Assembly (NCBI RefSeq): GCF_016632335.1
Contig: NZ_JAEPBG010000026.1
Span: 1 to 49,096 of the forward strand
From: Noviherbaspirillum pedocola
Lineage (GTDB): Bacteria; Pseudomonadota; Gammaproteobacteria; Burkholderiales; Burkholderiaceae_D
Length of the DNA stretch: 49,096 nucleotides
Direction: 5' to 3'
Made by a program: the position numbers and the translations under genes. Position 1 is the stretch's first letter; every line of letters starts with the position of its first letter. Shown here piece after piece: positions 38,568 to 47,553 of this stretch. Under the pieces are notes generated by a model. It saw only the letters and a list, made by a program, of their open reading frames with translations. It was not told the DNA's origin and searched no databases.

Positions 38568-41288
38568 ATGACTTCTCTTGAATACGCCCAGGCGCCTGTT
38601 GTAGGCCTGAACCTGCCCGAATGGTTTTCTGAAAACAGCTCGGACTGCATCAAAGTCATCGACCTCGGCGGCAATATCGTTCACATGAACACGCCCGGGT
38701 TGAGAGCGCTGGAGGTCGACAGTGCGGGAAGTGTCCTGGGAAGCCAGTGGAGCAGACTCTGGCCGGAAGCAAGCCGTTCGGCGGTCCTCGCGGCCCTGCG
38801 CGAAGCGGCGACAGGGACGATTGCCTGTTTTCGCGCAGCCTGTCCGACGGCCAAGGGCACAGCCAAATGGTGGGACGTGAAAGTCCACCCGGTGAAAGCG
38901 GCAGACGGCAGCGTGGATCACTTCCTCGTTGTCTCGCGCGACATCACCGACCTGCAGCAGGCGCACACCGAGCTGCAGGCGGAAAAGGAAATCATGCGCC
39001 TCGCCACGCAGGCAGCGGGACTGGGCCTGTGGCGCTATACCCCGCATCTTGCCCAATTCGACTTTCAGAATAACCTGGCGCTCGACATCTTCGGACTGGC
39101 GCCGTCCTGCACGACGCTGACAGCGCAGCAGACGCTGCACGAGCACATCCACCCGGAAGACCAAGAACGCTTGCAAGCCGCCTTGCACGCTGCTTGCGCC
39201 GAGAGCGGGCAAATGCGGTTCCAGGGGCGCATACGCCTGCCGGACAGCACGGTTCGCTGGATGGAGATGTTTGGCCGCGTGCATCGTCCGGCCGATGACT
39301 CGCCGCTATACCTGCTCGGCACCGTTGCGGACGTCACCGACCGGAAGACCGTCGAAGAGAATCTGCATAACGCACAGGTTCGTCTCGCTGCGACGCTGGA
39401 TGCCGGCGAGGTGGCGACATGGACGTGGGATATACAAGCGAATCACCTCAGCGGCGACCGTAACATCGCCTATCTGTTTTCACTTCCGGAAGAGGTGGCA
39501 GCGAACACACCCATCGAGACATTCCTCAAGGCGATCCATCCCGATGATATTGAGCGTGTGTCGGCACGCATCCAGCAGGCGATCAGCGATCGCGCCTTCT
39601 ATCAGGAGACCTACCGTGTCCTGGCGAGAGACGGCAAGTACCACTGGGTCACTGCGCGCGGCCGCGTCGAGTACGATGAAATGGGTGTGCCGCTTCAGCT
39701 ACCCGGTGTCGTGCTCGATGTCACGCTGCAGAAGGAGGCCGAAGAAAAGCTGCACGCCAGCGAAGAGCGCTACCGGGCCTTGTTCGAGTCCATCGATGAA
39801 GGCTTTTGCATCATCGAGATCCTGTACGACGCCGACGGCCAGCCTGCGGACTATCGCTTCAAGGAGAGCAACTCGGCATTTCTGATTCAAGGCGGATACG
39901 AAGCTACACCGGAGAAGACGGTTCTGGAAATCTTCCCGGACCTTGAGCGGCGCTGGATTCATCTGTACGCGGAAGTCGCCCGCACCGGGCGCCCGGTAAG
40001 GACGCAGGACCAGGTGACGGCGCTGAACCGCTGGTTTGATATTCATGCGGTACGCGTCGGTGGAACTGGCAGCAGTCTCGTTGCCGTGCTCTTCTCCGAT
40101 ATCACCGAGCGGCGACAGAACGAAAACGATCTGCGCCGGCTTGCCTTCAGCCTGGCTGAAACCGATCAGCGCAAGACGGAGTTTCTTGCCACGCTGGCCC
40201 ATGAGTTGCGTAATCCGCTTGCGCCGATACGCAATGGTCTGCAGCTGCTCCGCTTGGCGGGTAATGACCAGGAGACTGTGGCGCGCGTGCGCGAGATGAT
40301 GGAGCGGCAGGTCACGCAAATGGTCCACCTGGTGAACGATCTGCTCGACATTGCCCGCATTAGCAGCGGCAAGGTCGAACTGAAGAAGACCGACGTCGAC
40401 CTGAAGAACATCGTGGCAACGGCGATCGAGGCGAGCCTGCCGGCGATCCAGTTCAGACACCATGACTTGAACGTCGTGGTGCCGGAAGAACCATTCCCGT
40501 TGTCCGCTGACCCAACCCGCATCGCCCAAGTCATCGGCAACCTGCTGAGCAACGCGGCGAAATATACCCCCGAAGGGGGGCGTATCGAGTTGACGCTGCA
40601 TCGGGAGGGAGACGGCGCAGTGCTGCAGGTTACCGACAACGGCATCGGTATTCCGGCCGAAGCGCAGTCCACGGTGTTCGATATGTTCGCGCAGGTAAAG
40701 GCGAACATGAACTATGCCCACGGCGGTCTTGGCATCGGGCTGGCGCTGGTGCAGAGCCTGGTCTATATGCATGGTGGGAGAGTTGCGGTATCGAGCGCAG
40801 GAAGCGGGCAGGGAAGCACGTTCACCATCCGTCTGCCGCTGAACAAGACGGTGGAGAGTACAAGACACGTAGGTAGCGAATCGCAACCTGAGACCGCTGC
40901 GCCCTTTAACACGCGTCTGCGAGTGCTTATCGTGGATGACAACGAGGATGGCGCGACAAGCCTGGGTGCGCTGATTGAACTCGGCGGGCATGAAGTCCGG
41001 CTCGCGCATACCGGCCAGCAGGGAATGGAGATGGTGGAAGAATTCCGGCCCGATATCGTTTTCCTCGATATTGGCTTGCCGGATATGGACGGCTATGCGG
41101 TGGTCGGCAAAATCCGGCAGCTACCGTACGGCAAAAAGCTGCCTGTCGCAGCGCTGACGGGGTGGGGCGCGAAGGTCGACCGGATTAAAACGACGGAAGC
41201 CGGTTTCGACCACCATCTAGTCAAGCCGGCGCCCCTGCCGATGATCGAAAAGCTGCTGTCCGAGTTCGCGCGCAAAAAGGCGACCTGA
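38568..41288 (+). CDS. multi-PAS hybrid histidine kinase with receiver
   Basis: 906 residues with no membrane segments, so probably cytoplasmic. About four PAS domains (roughly residues 12-130, 135-260, 275-395 and 400-515, several with PAC-like ends such as G-T-V-A-D-V-T-D-R-K and V-V-L-D-V-T-L-Q-K-E). Then HisKA (L-A-H-E-L-R-N-P-L-A-P-I, His the phosphoacceptor), ATPase (N-L-L-S-N-A-A-K-Y, D-N-G-I-G-I-P, G-I-G-L-A-L-V) and a C-terminal receiver (V-L-I-V-D-D-N, F-L-D-I-G-L-P, L-T-G-W-G, V-K-P). Multiple PAS domains suggest redox or ligand sensing. It ends 17 bp before the mobile-element target duplication, so the elements did not interrupt it. Confidence 0.85.
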   Translation: MTSLEYAQAPVVGLNLPEWFSENSSDCIKVIDLGGNIVHMNTPGLRALEVDSAGSVLGSQWSRLWPEASRSAVLAALREAATGTIACFRAACPTAKGTAKWWDVKVHPVKAADGSVDHFLVVSRDITDLQQAHTELQAEKEIMRLATQAAGLGLWRYTPHLAQFDFQNNLALDIFGLAPSCTTLTAQQTLHEHIHPEDQERLQAALHAACAESGQMRFQGRIRLPDSTVRWMEMFGRVHRPADDSPLYLLGTVADVTDRKTVEENLHNAQVRLAATLDAGEVATWTWDIQANHLSGDRNIAYLFSLPEEVAANTPIETFLKAIHPDDIERVSARIQQAISDRAFYQETYRVLARDGKYHWVTARGRVEYDEMGVPLQLPGVVLDVTLQKEAEEKLHASEERYRALFESIDEGFCIIEILYDADGQPADYRFKESNSAFLIQGGYEATPEKTVLEIFPDLERRWIHLYAEVARTGRPVRTQDQVTALNRWFDIHAVRVGGTGSSLVAVLFSDITERRQNENDLRRLAFSLAETDQRKTEFLATLAHELRNPLAPIRNGLQLLRLAGNDQETVARVREMMERQVTQMVHLVNDLLDIARISSGKVELKKTDVDLKNIVATAIEASLPAIQFRHHDLNVVVPEEPFPLSADPTRIAQVIGNLLSNAAKYTPEGGRIELTLHREGDGAVLQVTDNGIGIPAEAQSTVFDMFAQVKANMNYAHGGLGIGLALVQSLVYMHGGRVAVSSAGSGQGSTFTIRLPLNKTVESTRHVGSESQPETAAPFNTRLRVLIVDDNEDGATSLGALIELGGHEVRLAHTGQQGMEMVEEFRPDIVFLDIGLPDMDGYAVVGKIRQLPYGKKLPVAALTGWGAKVDRIKTTEAGFDHHLVKPAPLPMIEKLLSEFARKKAT

Positions 41289-41298
41289 GAAAAGGGGC

Positions 41299-41305
41299 TA
41301 CTTTA
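41299..41305. repeat. target-site duplication (left copy) TACTTTA
   Basis: TACTTTA directly precedes the left end of the IS982-like element and recurs directly after its right end (46119-46125). Seven bases fits the family's usual duplication of 6-9 bp, and shows that the outer element came in by transposition as one piece. Confidence 0.8.
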
Positions 41306-41777
41306 ACCTCAGTTCGGGATAAGCGATTACTGGCAAGCCGGAGCAGAGGACATGAGAGGAAGGCGCGGCTTATTCGGCATGAGGCAATAAGCGACGATAC
41401 CGCTCATCAAATTGACCATGAAGTTGGCATGCGAGCGATGCCGCGTATGCTCGACCTGGCAAAGGTTTTTCAGCTCATCGAAGACGGTTTCAATCAGGGA
41501 TCTGCGCTTGAGCAGGGCTTGGTCGAAGGGCGTGTGCTGGACCGGTTTCATGTTCTTTCGAACTTTGGTAATCAGCTCCAACTGCCGCGCACGTAGCAAG
41601 TCCACCAGCCACCGGGCGACATAACCTTTGTCGGCATAGACCCGGCCAAATAGCCCGCGGCACAGAAATGCGACTGGCTTGCGGTCATCGACGTTGCCTG
41701 GCGTGACTTTGATGCTCAGTAGCTCGCCCTGGTGATTGATGGCCACATGGAGCTTGTCGGGTAGCAGCGATGTATTG

Positions 41778-43553
41778 CTACATCGCCGCCCCCCAAGAAC
41801 CGTGCAGGCGTCCTTTCGACGCACACGGCTCACGTCTTTCCAAGCCCCGTGAAGGAGCCGGCTTCGTTACGTTCAAACCAAGATGATGAATCTGGCTGTG
41901 GCAATTCGGATGAACCAGTATCAGGTTACCCGGTGTATTACTCCCGCCGTCGACGCGTCGGAGGATGTGATGCACATGCCATCCGCTTTCCTGCGTTATC
42001 CGCTGATCGCAGATGGGGCAAAGACCTCGCTGATCCACCCATAGTCGAATTAGCTTCTTGCGCCCCTTCAGGGTGGATAGCATTGTAAAGCCACATCGGG
42101 TTTCGAAATAGCTTTCCCATTCCGGATCAAAAGGGTTAGCCTCAGCCCGGATTTTTATATGCCTTCGGATCGGGGTGTCCGAGGCGGTGCGCAGTGTCGT
42201 GTACTTGCAGGTGCCGTCTGGCCACCGTTCATCCGTGGCTGTTGCGAAGATCCAGTCCCGTGTTCCAATGTGTTGGAAGTAGCGGGCCTTGATCCAGCTT
42301 TTTCCTTTATTCGGATGCCGACGGCAACACCATTGCCACAGGGCTTTCCAGATGCCCTGATCGACTTTTCGGTACGTCTGTTTCGAGACAACATGCCGAT
42401 GGTAGTCTGCCCACCCTTTGATGACGGGATTGAGCTTCTTGATCAAGAAATATTGTGTCGCCGTTTTGTTATCCTTGATGATGGCACGGACCTTTGTCAG
42501 AAACCGCTGCACATTCTTTTTCGCCGGCTTGATCAGTACTTTGCCTTTATAGGAGCGAATGTTCTGTCCCAGAAAGTCGAACCCTTCCGCAATATGCGTG
42601 ACTCGCGTTTTCTCCGGCGAAAGCTGAAGACCACGCTCCTGTAGGAATGCTGCCACTAGCGGTTTGACTTCGTTTTCCAGAAATTCTTGCGTGTATCCGG
42701 TAATCAGCCAGTCATCAGCGTACCTTATGTAGTTGACCTTAACGTTGAGCCGTTTGCCCTTCACTTGTTTTGGACGTCCAAAGGCCTCCTCTAGTTGTTG
42801 TTGCAAGCCGTCCAACGCCAGGTTAGCTAAAACCGGTGAGGCAATTCCCCCTTGGGGAACCCCCGTTTCGGTTGGGAAGTAGCATCGATTTTCCAAATAC
42901 CCCGCCTTCAACCATTTCCGCAAGATCCCTTTGTCCATGGGAATATGGCTTATCAACCACTCGTGCGCGATTTCATCGAAACAGCTTTGGATGTCGCCTT
43001 CGAGCACCCACTGTGCGGCATCTTTGACTGAGAGTGCGTAGAAACAGTGTTTAATGGCATCGGCGGTTGAGCGCCCAGTTCTGAACCCATATGAGTGTGG
43101 ATCAGCTTTGGTTTCCGCGATGGGTTCCAGCGCCAGCAGATGTAATGCTTGCTGGGCTCGGTCTGCCATACAGGGGATACCTAACGCCCGCTTCTTACCA
43201 TTGCTTTTAGGGATATATATTCTTCGCAATGGTCGTGGCTGATAGCCATGTCGGTTCAGTGTCTTGATCGCCTGATACTTTACTTCCGGGGTTGACCATG
43301 TGACGTTGTCGATCCCCGGTGTCTTCTTACCTTGGTTTTCCGTCACCCGCTTCACGGCAAGTGCCTTGCCGAAGAATGAGTGGGTCAGCAGCCATTGCAA
43401 GGCTTTCACCTTGCCCCAGCGGCCTTCCTTCGTCGCCTTGACGATGCGTGCCTACAGCCTCCTGACTTCCCGATGACACTTGGACCAGACAATGCCGTGC
43501 CAATGACCAGGATCGCTGAAGAATGCACCAGCGCGTGCTGTTTGCGCCGTCAT
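41778..43553 (-). pseudogene. ltrA: group II intron reverse transcriptase/maturase with a nonsense codon
   Basis: From ATG 43553 (AGAAGGAAAAG upstream) the frame reads 33 residues, then TAG (43454-43452), and then continues in frame for the full 591 codons. The normal residue at the TAG is likely Gln (CAG), as the flanking sequence (E-V-R-R-L-*-A-R-I) fits the family. After it come the RT motifs including Y-A-D-D (R-Y-A-D-D-W-L), domain X and a C-terminal HNH endonuclease (C-P-I-C-D, H-V-H-H-I-L, H-P-N-C-H). A GTG at 43409 could restart translation of a nearly complete enzyme. So activity is reduced or lost unless readthrough or restart occurs. Confidence 0.8.
41797..41831 (-). ncRNA. group II intron domain V
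   Basis: On the minus strand, GAGCCGTGTGCGTC-GAAA-GGACGCCTGCACGGTTC folds into the two-part domain V hairpin with a GAAA tetraloop and the AGC catalytic triad near its 5' strand. This is the diagnostic piece of the ribozyme and looks intact. Confidence 0.85.
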
Positions 43554-44801
43554 CTGCTTTTCCTTCTGCGGAAGTTACTCAAGCTATCTCGTCAAGAAAA
43601 ACGCGGCGGAAGTCTGCCCGCTTTCGCGTGGAGGGATGTTGTCGTTCACTCATTGACGCACCTCCTATCCATCCCATTACGGGATGGCCTTCGCTTGCTC
43701 CGCCATCCTTTACACGCAGCGTAAACGGTGTTCCTTGCGGTCCACTTGCCACGAGGGCAACGCTACGGGCTTACCGTGTTTCACACTTGTTACCAAAGTA
43801 GGTTAGGCTCTGCCTATTCCCCGGTGACGTTGTGTCCCTGTGTCCGCAGGTTTCATCGGACAGCCTGTCACGTACCATTTTGGTTCCAGCCTGTCAGCAT
43901 CTTTGGCTGGTCGTTCTTGACGAGGTTTATCAGCAGTTCATCTACATTAGCCATACTACCTAGCCTAGTGCCCGTGCCGCGCCGATGCTGGCAGCACTGG
44001 AAAGTGTCTCGCGGCACTTCTTTCTCTAACGAGGGGCTACATTGTCCCGGTGGCTTCGAACCAAGCCGTTACCAGCTTCGCCCGCACCGGTAGGCTACCG
44101 TTGAGGGAACAACAAGTCTCACACTCCTTTCGGTCGAGACAATAACAAGTGCGACTTTGCACGTCGCACGAATCCATAAAACCATCCTGTCGAACTCTTG
44201 CCGCGTGCAGCGACCTTGGCAAAAACGCGATGCCGGGAAATGCGCAAGTTGTCGCACACAGCGAGCGGACTGGAATCGACAATGGTGATGCCGGTGCAAC
44301 GGCCTTTGAGCTGCGCGAACAAAGCGCTCAGCGGCACCACACACCGCGGCATGAGCTCCACACAGCGCTGATAACTTGGCAGCCCGGGAAACTCGGTGCG
44401 CAGAAAGCGTACCGCACAGGAAAGATAAAAGCTCTTGAACTGCCGGTAACGCAGCTGGTGGAACAACACGGCCAGCGTAATCAGTTCCGACAGGCTCAGC
44501 GAGGCGGGACGCCGCCGCTTCTTCTGGCCTTCCGTGAGTAGACGCCGCTCCCATTCCGGCTCGAACGTTTGGCAAAAATCATCAATCAGGCAAAACAGCT
44601 CCGTTAGGCTGTCCATCAGGCGCCTCCTGCTGCGTATCGGTTGACTGGTTCGGAAACCCAATCGTACGAAGCTGTGAGGCGCTTCCCTTTGACCTACGCG
44701 TATCTTCCCTTAACCCAATGGAATGGACGCCCCACCCGTAACGGCATCGAATGTGCCAAAGTGGAAGTGTCACCGACCACTTAACCGAGCGGAGCGTCAT
44801 C

Positions 44802-45821
44802 ATGCAGATTACGACAATTGGCATCGATCTGGCAAAAGCTGTCTTTCAGGTTCATGGTGTGAACGCGCAAGGAAAAACGGTCCTGAAGAAGCAGCTCAAA
44901 CGGCCGCAGGTAGTCGAATTCTTTGCCAACCTATCGCCTTGCCTGATTGGCATGGAGGCATGTGGTAGCGCGCATTACTGGGCGCGCAAGCTACAGGCGT
45001 TGGGGCACACGGTACGTCTCATGGCGCCGCAATTTGTCAAACCTTACGTGAAGACGAATAAGAACGATGCCGCCGATGCCGAGGCAATCTGTGAGGCAGT
45101 CACACGGCCGACCATGCGTTTTGTTCCTGTTAAGCATGTCGAGCAGCAGGCGGTACTGGCTGTACATCGAGTGCGGCAAGCGCTGGTCAAGGCACGCACG
45201 GCGCAAGCCAACCAAATCCGCGGGCTGTTAAGTGAATTCGGGCTTATCCTCCCTCAAGGGATTGCTCACATCAGCAAGCGGGTCCCAGAGCTACTCGATA
45301 ACGCTGGCGACGACGTGCCTGGCGCATTCCATGAACTGGTGCAGCGTATGCTGGACCACCTCAAGAACCTGGACCAGCAGGTCGGGGAACTGGAAACACA
45401 AATCCGGCTATGGCACCGTTCCAATGCGTTGTCGTGCAAGCTGGAGAAGGTACCGGGGATTGGCCCGATCACAGCCACAGCGCTGGTAGCCTCGATTGGC
45501 GACGCCAAGCAGTTTGCCAATGGCCGGCAGCTAGCGGCATGGCTGGGCTTGGTTCCCAAGCAGCATTCCACAGGCGGCAAAGCCAATTTGCTGGGCATCA
45601 GCAAGCGAGGCGATACCTATTTGCGGACGTTGCTAATCCATGGCGCCAGGGCCGTCATCCTGGCTGCCGAGCGCAAGCTCACTACAGGCTGGCTCGCTCG
45701 CTTACTGGAGCGGCGCCACAAGAATGTCGCAGCCGTTGCGTTGGCAAACAAGACGGCGCGGATCGTCTGGGCATTACTCGCTCACGAGCGGGATTTCCGG
45801 TCTGATTACGCCACGGCGTAA
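44802..45821 (+). CDS. IS1111-type (IS110 family) DEDD transposase, copy 1
   Basis: 339 residues from ATG 44802 (GGAG about 8 bases upstream). The N-terminal DEDD domain has Asp in I-G-I-D-L-A-K, Glu in G-M-E-A-C-G, and Asp-Asp in N-D-A-A-D-A-E-A. The C-terminal domain has V-P-G-I-G-P-I-T-A and the catalytic Ser region H-S-T-G-G-K-A. All key residues are present, so the enzyme looks active. Its stop codon is inside a 16-bp inverted repeat (45797-45830). It is clearly related to copy 2 (46540-47553) but far from identical. Confidence 0.9.
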   Translation: MQITTIGIDLAKAVFQVHGVNAQGKTVLKKQLKRPQVVEFFANLSPCLIGMEACGSAHYWARKLQALGHTVRLMAPQFVKPYVKTNKNDAADAEAICEAVTRPTMRFVPVKHVEQQAVLAVHRVRQALVKARTAQANQIRGLLSEFGLILPQGIAHISKRVPELLDNAGDDVPGAFHELVQRMLDHLKNLDQQVGELETQIRLWHRSNALSCKLEKVPGIGPITATALVASIGDAKQFANGRQLAAWLGLVPKQHSTGGKANLLGISKRGDTYLRTLLIHGARAVILAAERKLTTGWLARLLERRHKNVAAVALANKTARIVWALLAHERDFRSDYATA

Positions 45822-45830
45822 TCAGACCGG
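45797..45830. repeat. 16-bp inverted repeat over the transposase stop codon
   Basis: CCGGTCTGATTACGCC (45797-45812) and GGCGTAATCAGACCGG (45815-45830) are perfect complements separated by AC, with the stop codon TAA (45819-45821) in the right arm. No T-run follows, so it is not a plain terminator. It may separate the coding message from the downstream RNA, or protect an mRNA end. Confidence 0.7.
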
Positions 45831-46093
45831 CTAATAACAGCAAGAAGGAAGGCAGCGTAACGACCGGCAGTTGATTCCACCGATTGCGCAGGCAATCATG
45901 AAGTGATGGCAACGTTGGTAAGACCGTGGTTGGGCAAACCTGATGAGTTCGTCGCACGCAAAGTGCGTTAACCCGATGAGGCCCCAACCAGCACATTCCA
46001 TCAGGGACAGTGGCTAGCGCCACAGCTCAAGTCCGAATGTACGAATGCAATCTTTACCACCGCGTCATCATGAATTAAGAGCTTGAGCAAACC
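45831..46093 (+). ncRNA. candidate seekRNA of IS1111-type element 1
   Basis: Non-coding segment between the transposase and the right repeat, where IS1111 elements encode their target-selecting RNA. Its central part reads CCTGAT (45939-45944), guide GAGTTCGT (45945-45952), a hairpin CGCAC-GCAAAA-GTGCG (45953-45968), guide TTAACCC (45969-45975), then GATGAGGC. AGTTCG (45947-45951 region) is the complement of CGAACT at the right junction (46108-46113), and TTAACCC equals the left flank (44710-44716). The ends of the RNA were not determined. Confidence 0.6.
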
Positions 46094-46118
46094 GGGGCGT
46101 CCATGTACGAACTGAGGT

Positions 46119-46125
46119 TACTTTA
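46119..46125. repeat. target-site duplication (right copy) TACTTTA
   Basis: Second copy of TACTTTA directly after the right end of the IS982-like element; matches 41299-41305. Its last three bases are the stop codon (TTA on this strand) of the cytochrome b561 remnant. Confidence 0.8.
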
Positions 46126-46452
46126 GCGGCCCGGCAGCATGCGGCGCAGGATAGTGTCATGCCGGATGAAATGGTGATACAACGCTGCGGCCACATGCAG
46201 GCCAATCAGCACCAGCAGCGCCCACATCATTCAGGCGTGCACATCGCCGGCCTGCAGCGCCCAACGCGCGCGGGGCGCCGCGAGAGCGGGCAGGGGAATG
46301 ATGCCGAACAGGGAAACGGGAAGCCAGTGAGCGGATGCCGACGCCCAACCGGGAAACGGGCCGACCAGCAAAATGAAATAGAACAGGCGGTGCGTGAGGC
46401 GGGCGCTATTGCTATAAGGGGATGGGATGCGGTTCACTGGTGGCCTAGTGGT
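46123..46452 (-). pseudogene. cytochrome b561 C-terminal remnant with an in-frame stop
   Basis: Minus-strand translation gives R-L-T-H-R-L-F-Y-F-I-L-L-V-G-P, then a membrane-type stretch (W-L-P-V-S-L-F-G-I-I-P-L-P-A), then an in-frame TGA (46231-46233), then M-M-W-A-L-L-V-L-I-G-L-H-V-A-A-A-L-Y-H-H and the end L-P-G-R with TAA at 46123. This is the C-terminal half of a b561-type membrane cytochrome, the conserved His being those of L-H-V and Y-H-H. The TGA likely replaces a Trp codon. The 5' half is missing beyond IS1111 element 2. So it is dead, and was already an integration target when the elements came. Confidence 0.75.
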
Positions 46453-46539
46453 AATGTCATGAACTCCCTCCACCTCCGAAGCGGGCTAAAGTGTAAGCAA
46501 GCGAGGCATGGGCGTCGCATCCAAGAATGGGAGGCAGGC

Positions 46540-47553
46540 ATGGCAATCGTAAGAATCGGGCTGGACATTGCAAAGTCGGTGTTCCAAATACATGGCGTGG
46601 ATGGGCACGGCAAAGCGGTGCTGAAGAAGACGCTGTCGCGTTCGGAGATGCTGACTTACTTTGCCAAACTGCCGGTATGCCTGATTGGTTTGGAGGCCTG
46701 TGCCGGAGCCCACTATTGGGCCAGGGAACTGCGCCGCCAAGGCCATGACGTGCGGCTAATGGCTGCCCAATTTGTGACGCCATACCGCAAGAGTGGCAAG
46801 AACGACGCCAATGATGCCGAAGCGATCTGCGAGGCTGTCGGGCGGCCCAACATGCGCTTTGTTCCGGTCAAGACGGAAGAAGCGCAAGCAATACTGACGT
46901 TGCACCGAGCACGGGACTTGCTGGTATCGGAGCGCACTGCATTGTCCAACCAGATTCGTGGTCTGCTGGGCGAGTTCGGTATTGTGGTCGCCACTGGCAT
47001 GGCAAGGTTGCGCCGCGCCATGATGGAAGTGCAAACAGGCGCATCCAACTTGCCCTTGCTGGCGAGAGAGACGATCGCCGAGTTGTACGAGCGTTTGCTA
47101 AATCTCGACGGCAAGGCGGCCGAATATGAACGCAAGATTACCTTGCTGGCCAGGCAAAGCGAGGCCGCCAAGCGCCTGATGAAGATTGAAGGGGTTGGGC
47201 CGATTACAGCCACCGCGTTAGTGGCCAGCGTAAGCGATGCCAAGCTATTTCGCAATGGAAGAGAATTTGCAGCATGGTTGGGGCTCACGCCAAGGCAGTA
47301 TTCGAGCGGCGGCAAGACTCGGCTCGGCGGTATTACCAAACGTGGCGACGCCAGATTGCGAACCTTGCTCATTCATGGAACCCGCAGCGCGCTGCGCTCA
47401 ATGGCGGATAAGTTTGATAGCAAGAGTAAGTGGGTAGTCGCGTTACAAAAGCGGTCCTGCAACAATGTGGCAGCAGTCGCTTTGGCAGCGAGGATCGCCA
47501 GGATCATTTGGGCCATGCTGGCTCGTGGAACGGAATACAGAAGCGCTGCATAG
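46540..47553 (+). CDS. IS1111-type (IS110 family) DEDD transposase, copy 2
   Basis: 337 residues from ATG 46540 (GGAGGCAGGC upstream). DEDD residues are intact: Asp in I-G-L-D-I-A-K-S-V-F, Glu in G-L-E-A-C-A-G-A-H-Y-W, Asp-Asp in N-D-A-N-D-A-E-A. C-terminal I-E-G-V-G-P-I-T-A-T and Y-S-S-G-G-K-T (catalytic Ser region) are also present. A longer frame to 46159 crosses the element end and is spurious upstream of 46540. It shares the overall plan with copy 1 but has diverged widely, so the two are distinct elements. Confidence 0.9.
   Translation: MAIVRIGLDIAKSVFQIHGVDGHGKAVLKKTLSRSEMLTYFAKLPVCLIGLEACAGAHYWARELRRQGHDVRLMAAQFVTPYRKSGKNDANDAEAICEAVGRPNMRFVPVKTEEAQAILTLHRARDLLVSERTALSNQIRGLLGEFGIVVATGMARLRRAMMEVQTGASNLPLLARETIAELYERLLNLDGKAAEYERKITLLARQSEAAKRLMKIEGVGPITATALVASVSDAKLFRNGREFAAWLGLTPRQYSSGGKTRLGGITKRGDARLRTLLIHGTRSALRSMADKFDSKSKWVVALQKRSCNNVAAVALAARIARIIWAMLARGTEYRSAA

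Larger units (their letters stand above)
41756..44169 (-). mobile_element. group II intron (ribozyme plus maturase gene)
   Basis: 2,414 bp, sense strand same as the host transposase. The 5' end is GTGCGACG (44169 downwards), the canonical G-U-G-Y-G start; the 3' end is C-T-A-C-C-C-G-A-C at 41756, with a likely branch-point A seven bases before the end. Both ends are fixed exactly by the reading frame of the interrupted transposase. Domain V is at 41797-41831, and a hairpin GCGATGTA-GCAA-TACATCGC just after it (41768-41787) fits domain VI. The 5' part, 43554-44169, has no gene and should hold domains I-III. Confidence 0.9.
41327..44616 (-). pseudogene. IS982-family transposase split by the group II intron
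   Basis: The N-terminal part (44616-44170, ATG preceded by GGAGG) and the C-terminal part (41755-41327) join in frame across the intron as F-K (T-T-C|A-A-G) to give about 291 residues, the usual family length. DDE residues are visible on both sides: Asp in T-I-V-D-S-S-P, Asp in Y-A-D-K-G-Y and Glu in L-I-E-T-V-F-D-E-L-K. Reading through without splicing stops shortly after the intron start. Since intron and gene share a strand, RNA splicing could restore the message, so it may be silent rather than dead. Confidence 0.8.
44717..46108 (+). mobile_element. IS1111-type element 1 (IS110 family), inside the IS982 right repeat
   Basis: About 1,392 bp. Subterminal inverted repeats ATGGACGCCCC (44723-44733) and GGGGCGTCCAT (46094-46104) lie 6 bases inside the left and about 4 bases inside the right end, the spacing pattern of the IS1111 group. 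No target duplication is visible, as usual. The ends are fixed because the flanks rejoin as CTTAACCC-GAACTGAGGT, the IS982 repeat. The terminal base C (46108) is ambiguous. Downstream of the transposase is a candidate seekRNA with guides for this very site. Confidence 0.8.
41306..46118 (-). mobile_element. IS982-family element carrying a group II intron and an IS1111-type element
   Basis: Terminal inverted repeats: left ACCTCAGTTCGGGATAAG (41306-41323), right reconstructed as CTTAACCC (44709-44716) joined to GAACTGAGGT (46109-46118), one mismatch in 18. Removing the intron (41756-44169) and the IS1111-type element (44717-46108) gives an element of 450 + 547 + 10 = 1,007 bp, the normal IS982 size. 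It is flanked by the 7-bp TACTTTA duplication and lies just after the stop codon of the broken cytochrome gene. Confidence 0.8.

Noticed and set aside
39699-41009. 436-residue open frame opposite the hybrid kinase
   Set aside because: Shadow of the kinase, which has a full set of conserved motifs on the plus strand.
46159-46539. N-terminal extension of the second IS1111 transposase
   Set aside because: The extension runs through the element's left end and the cytochrome remnant; the family start is at 46540 with a good ribosome binding site.
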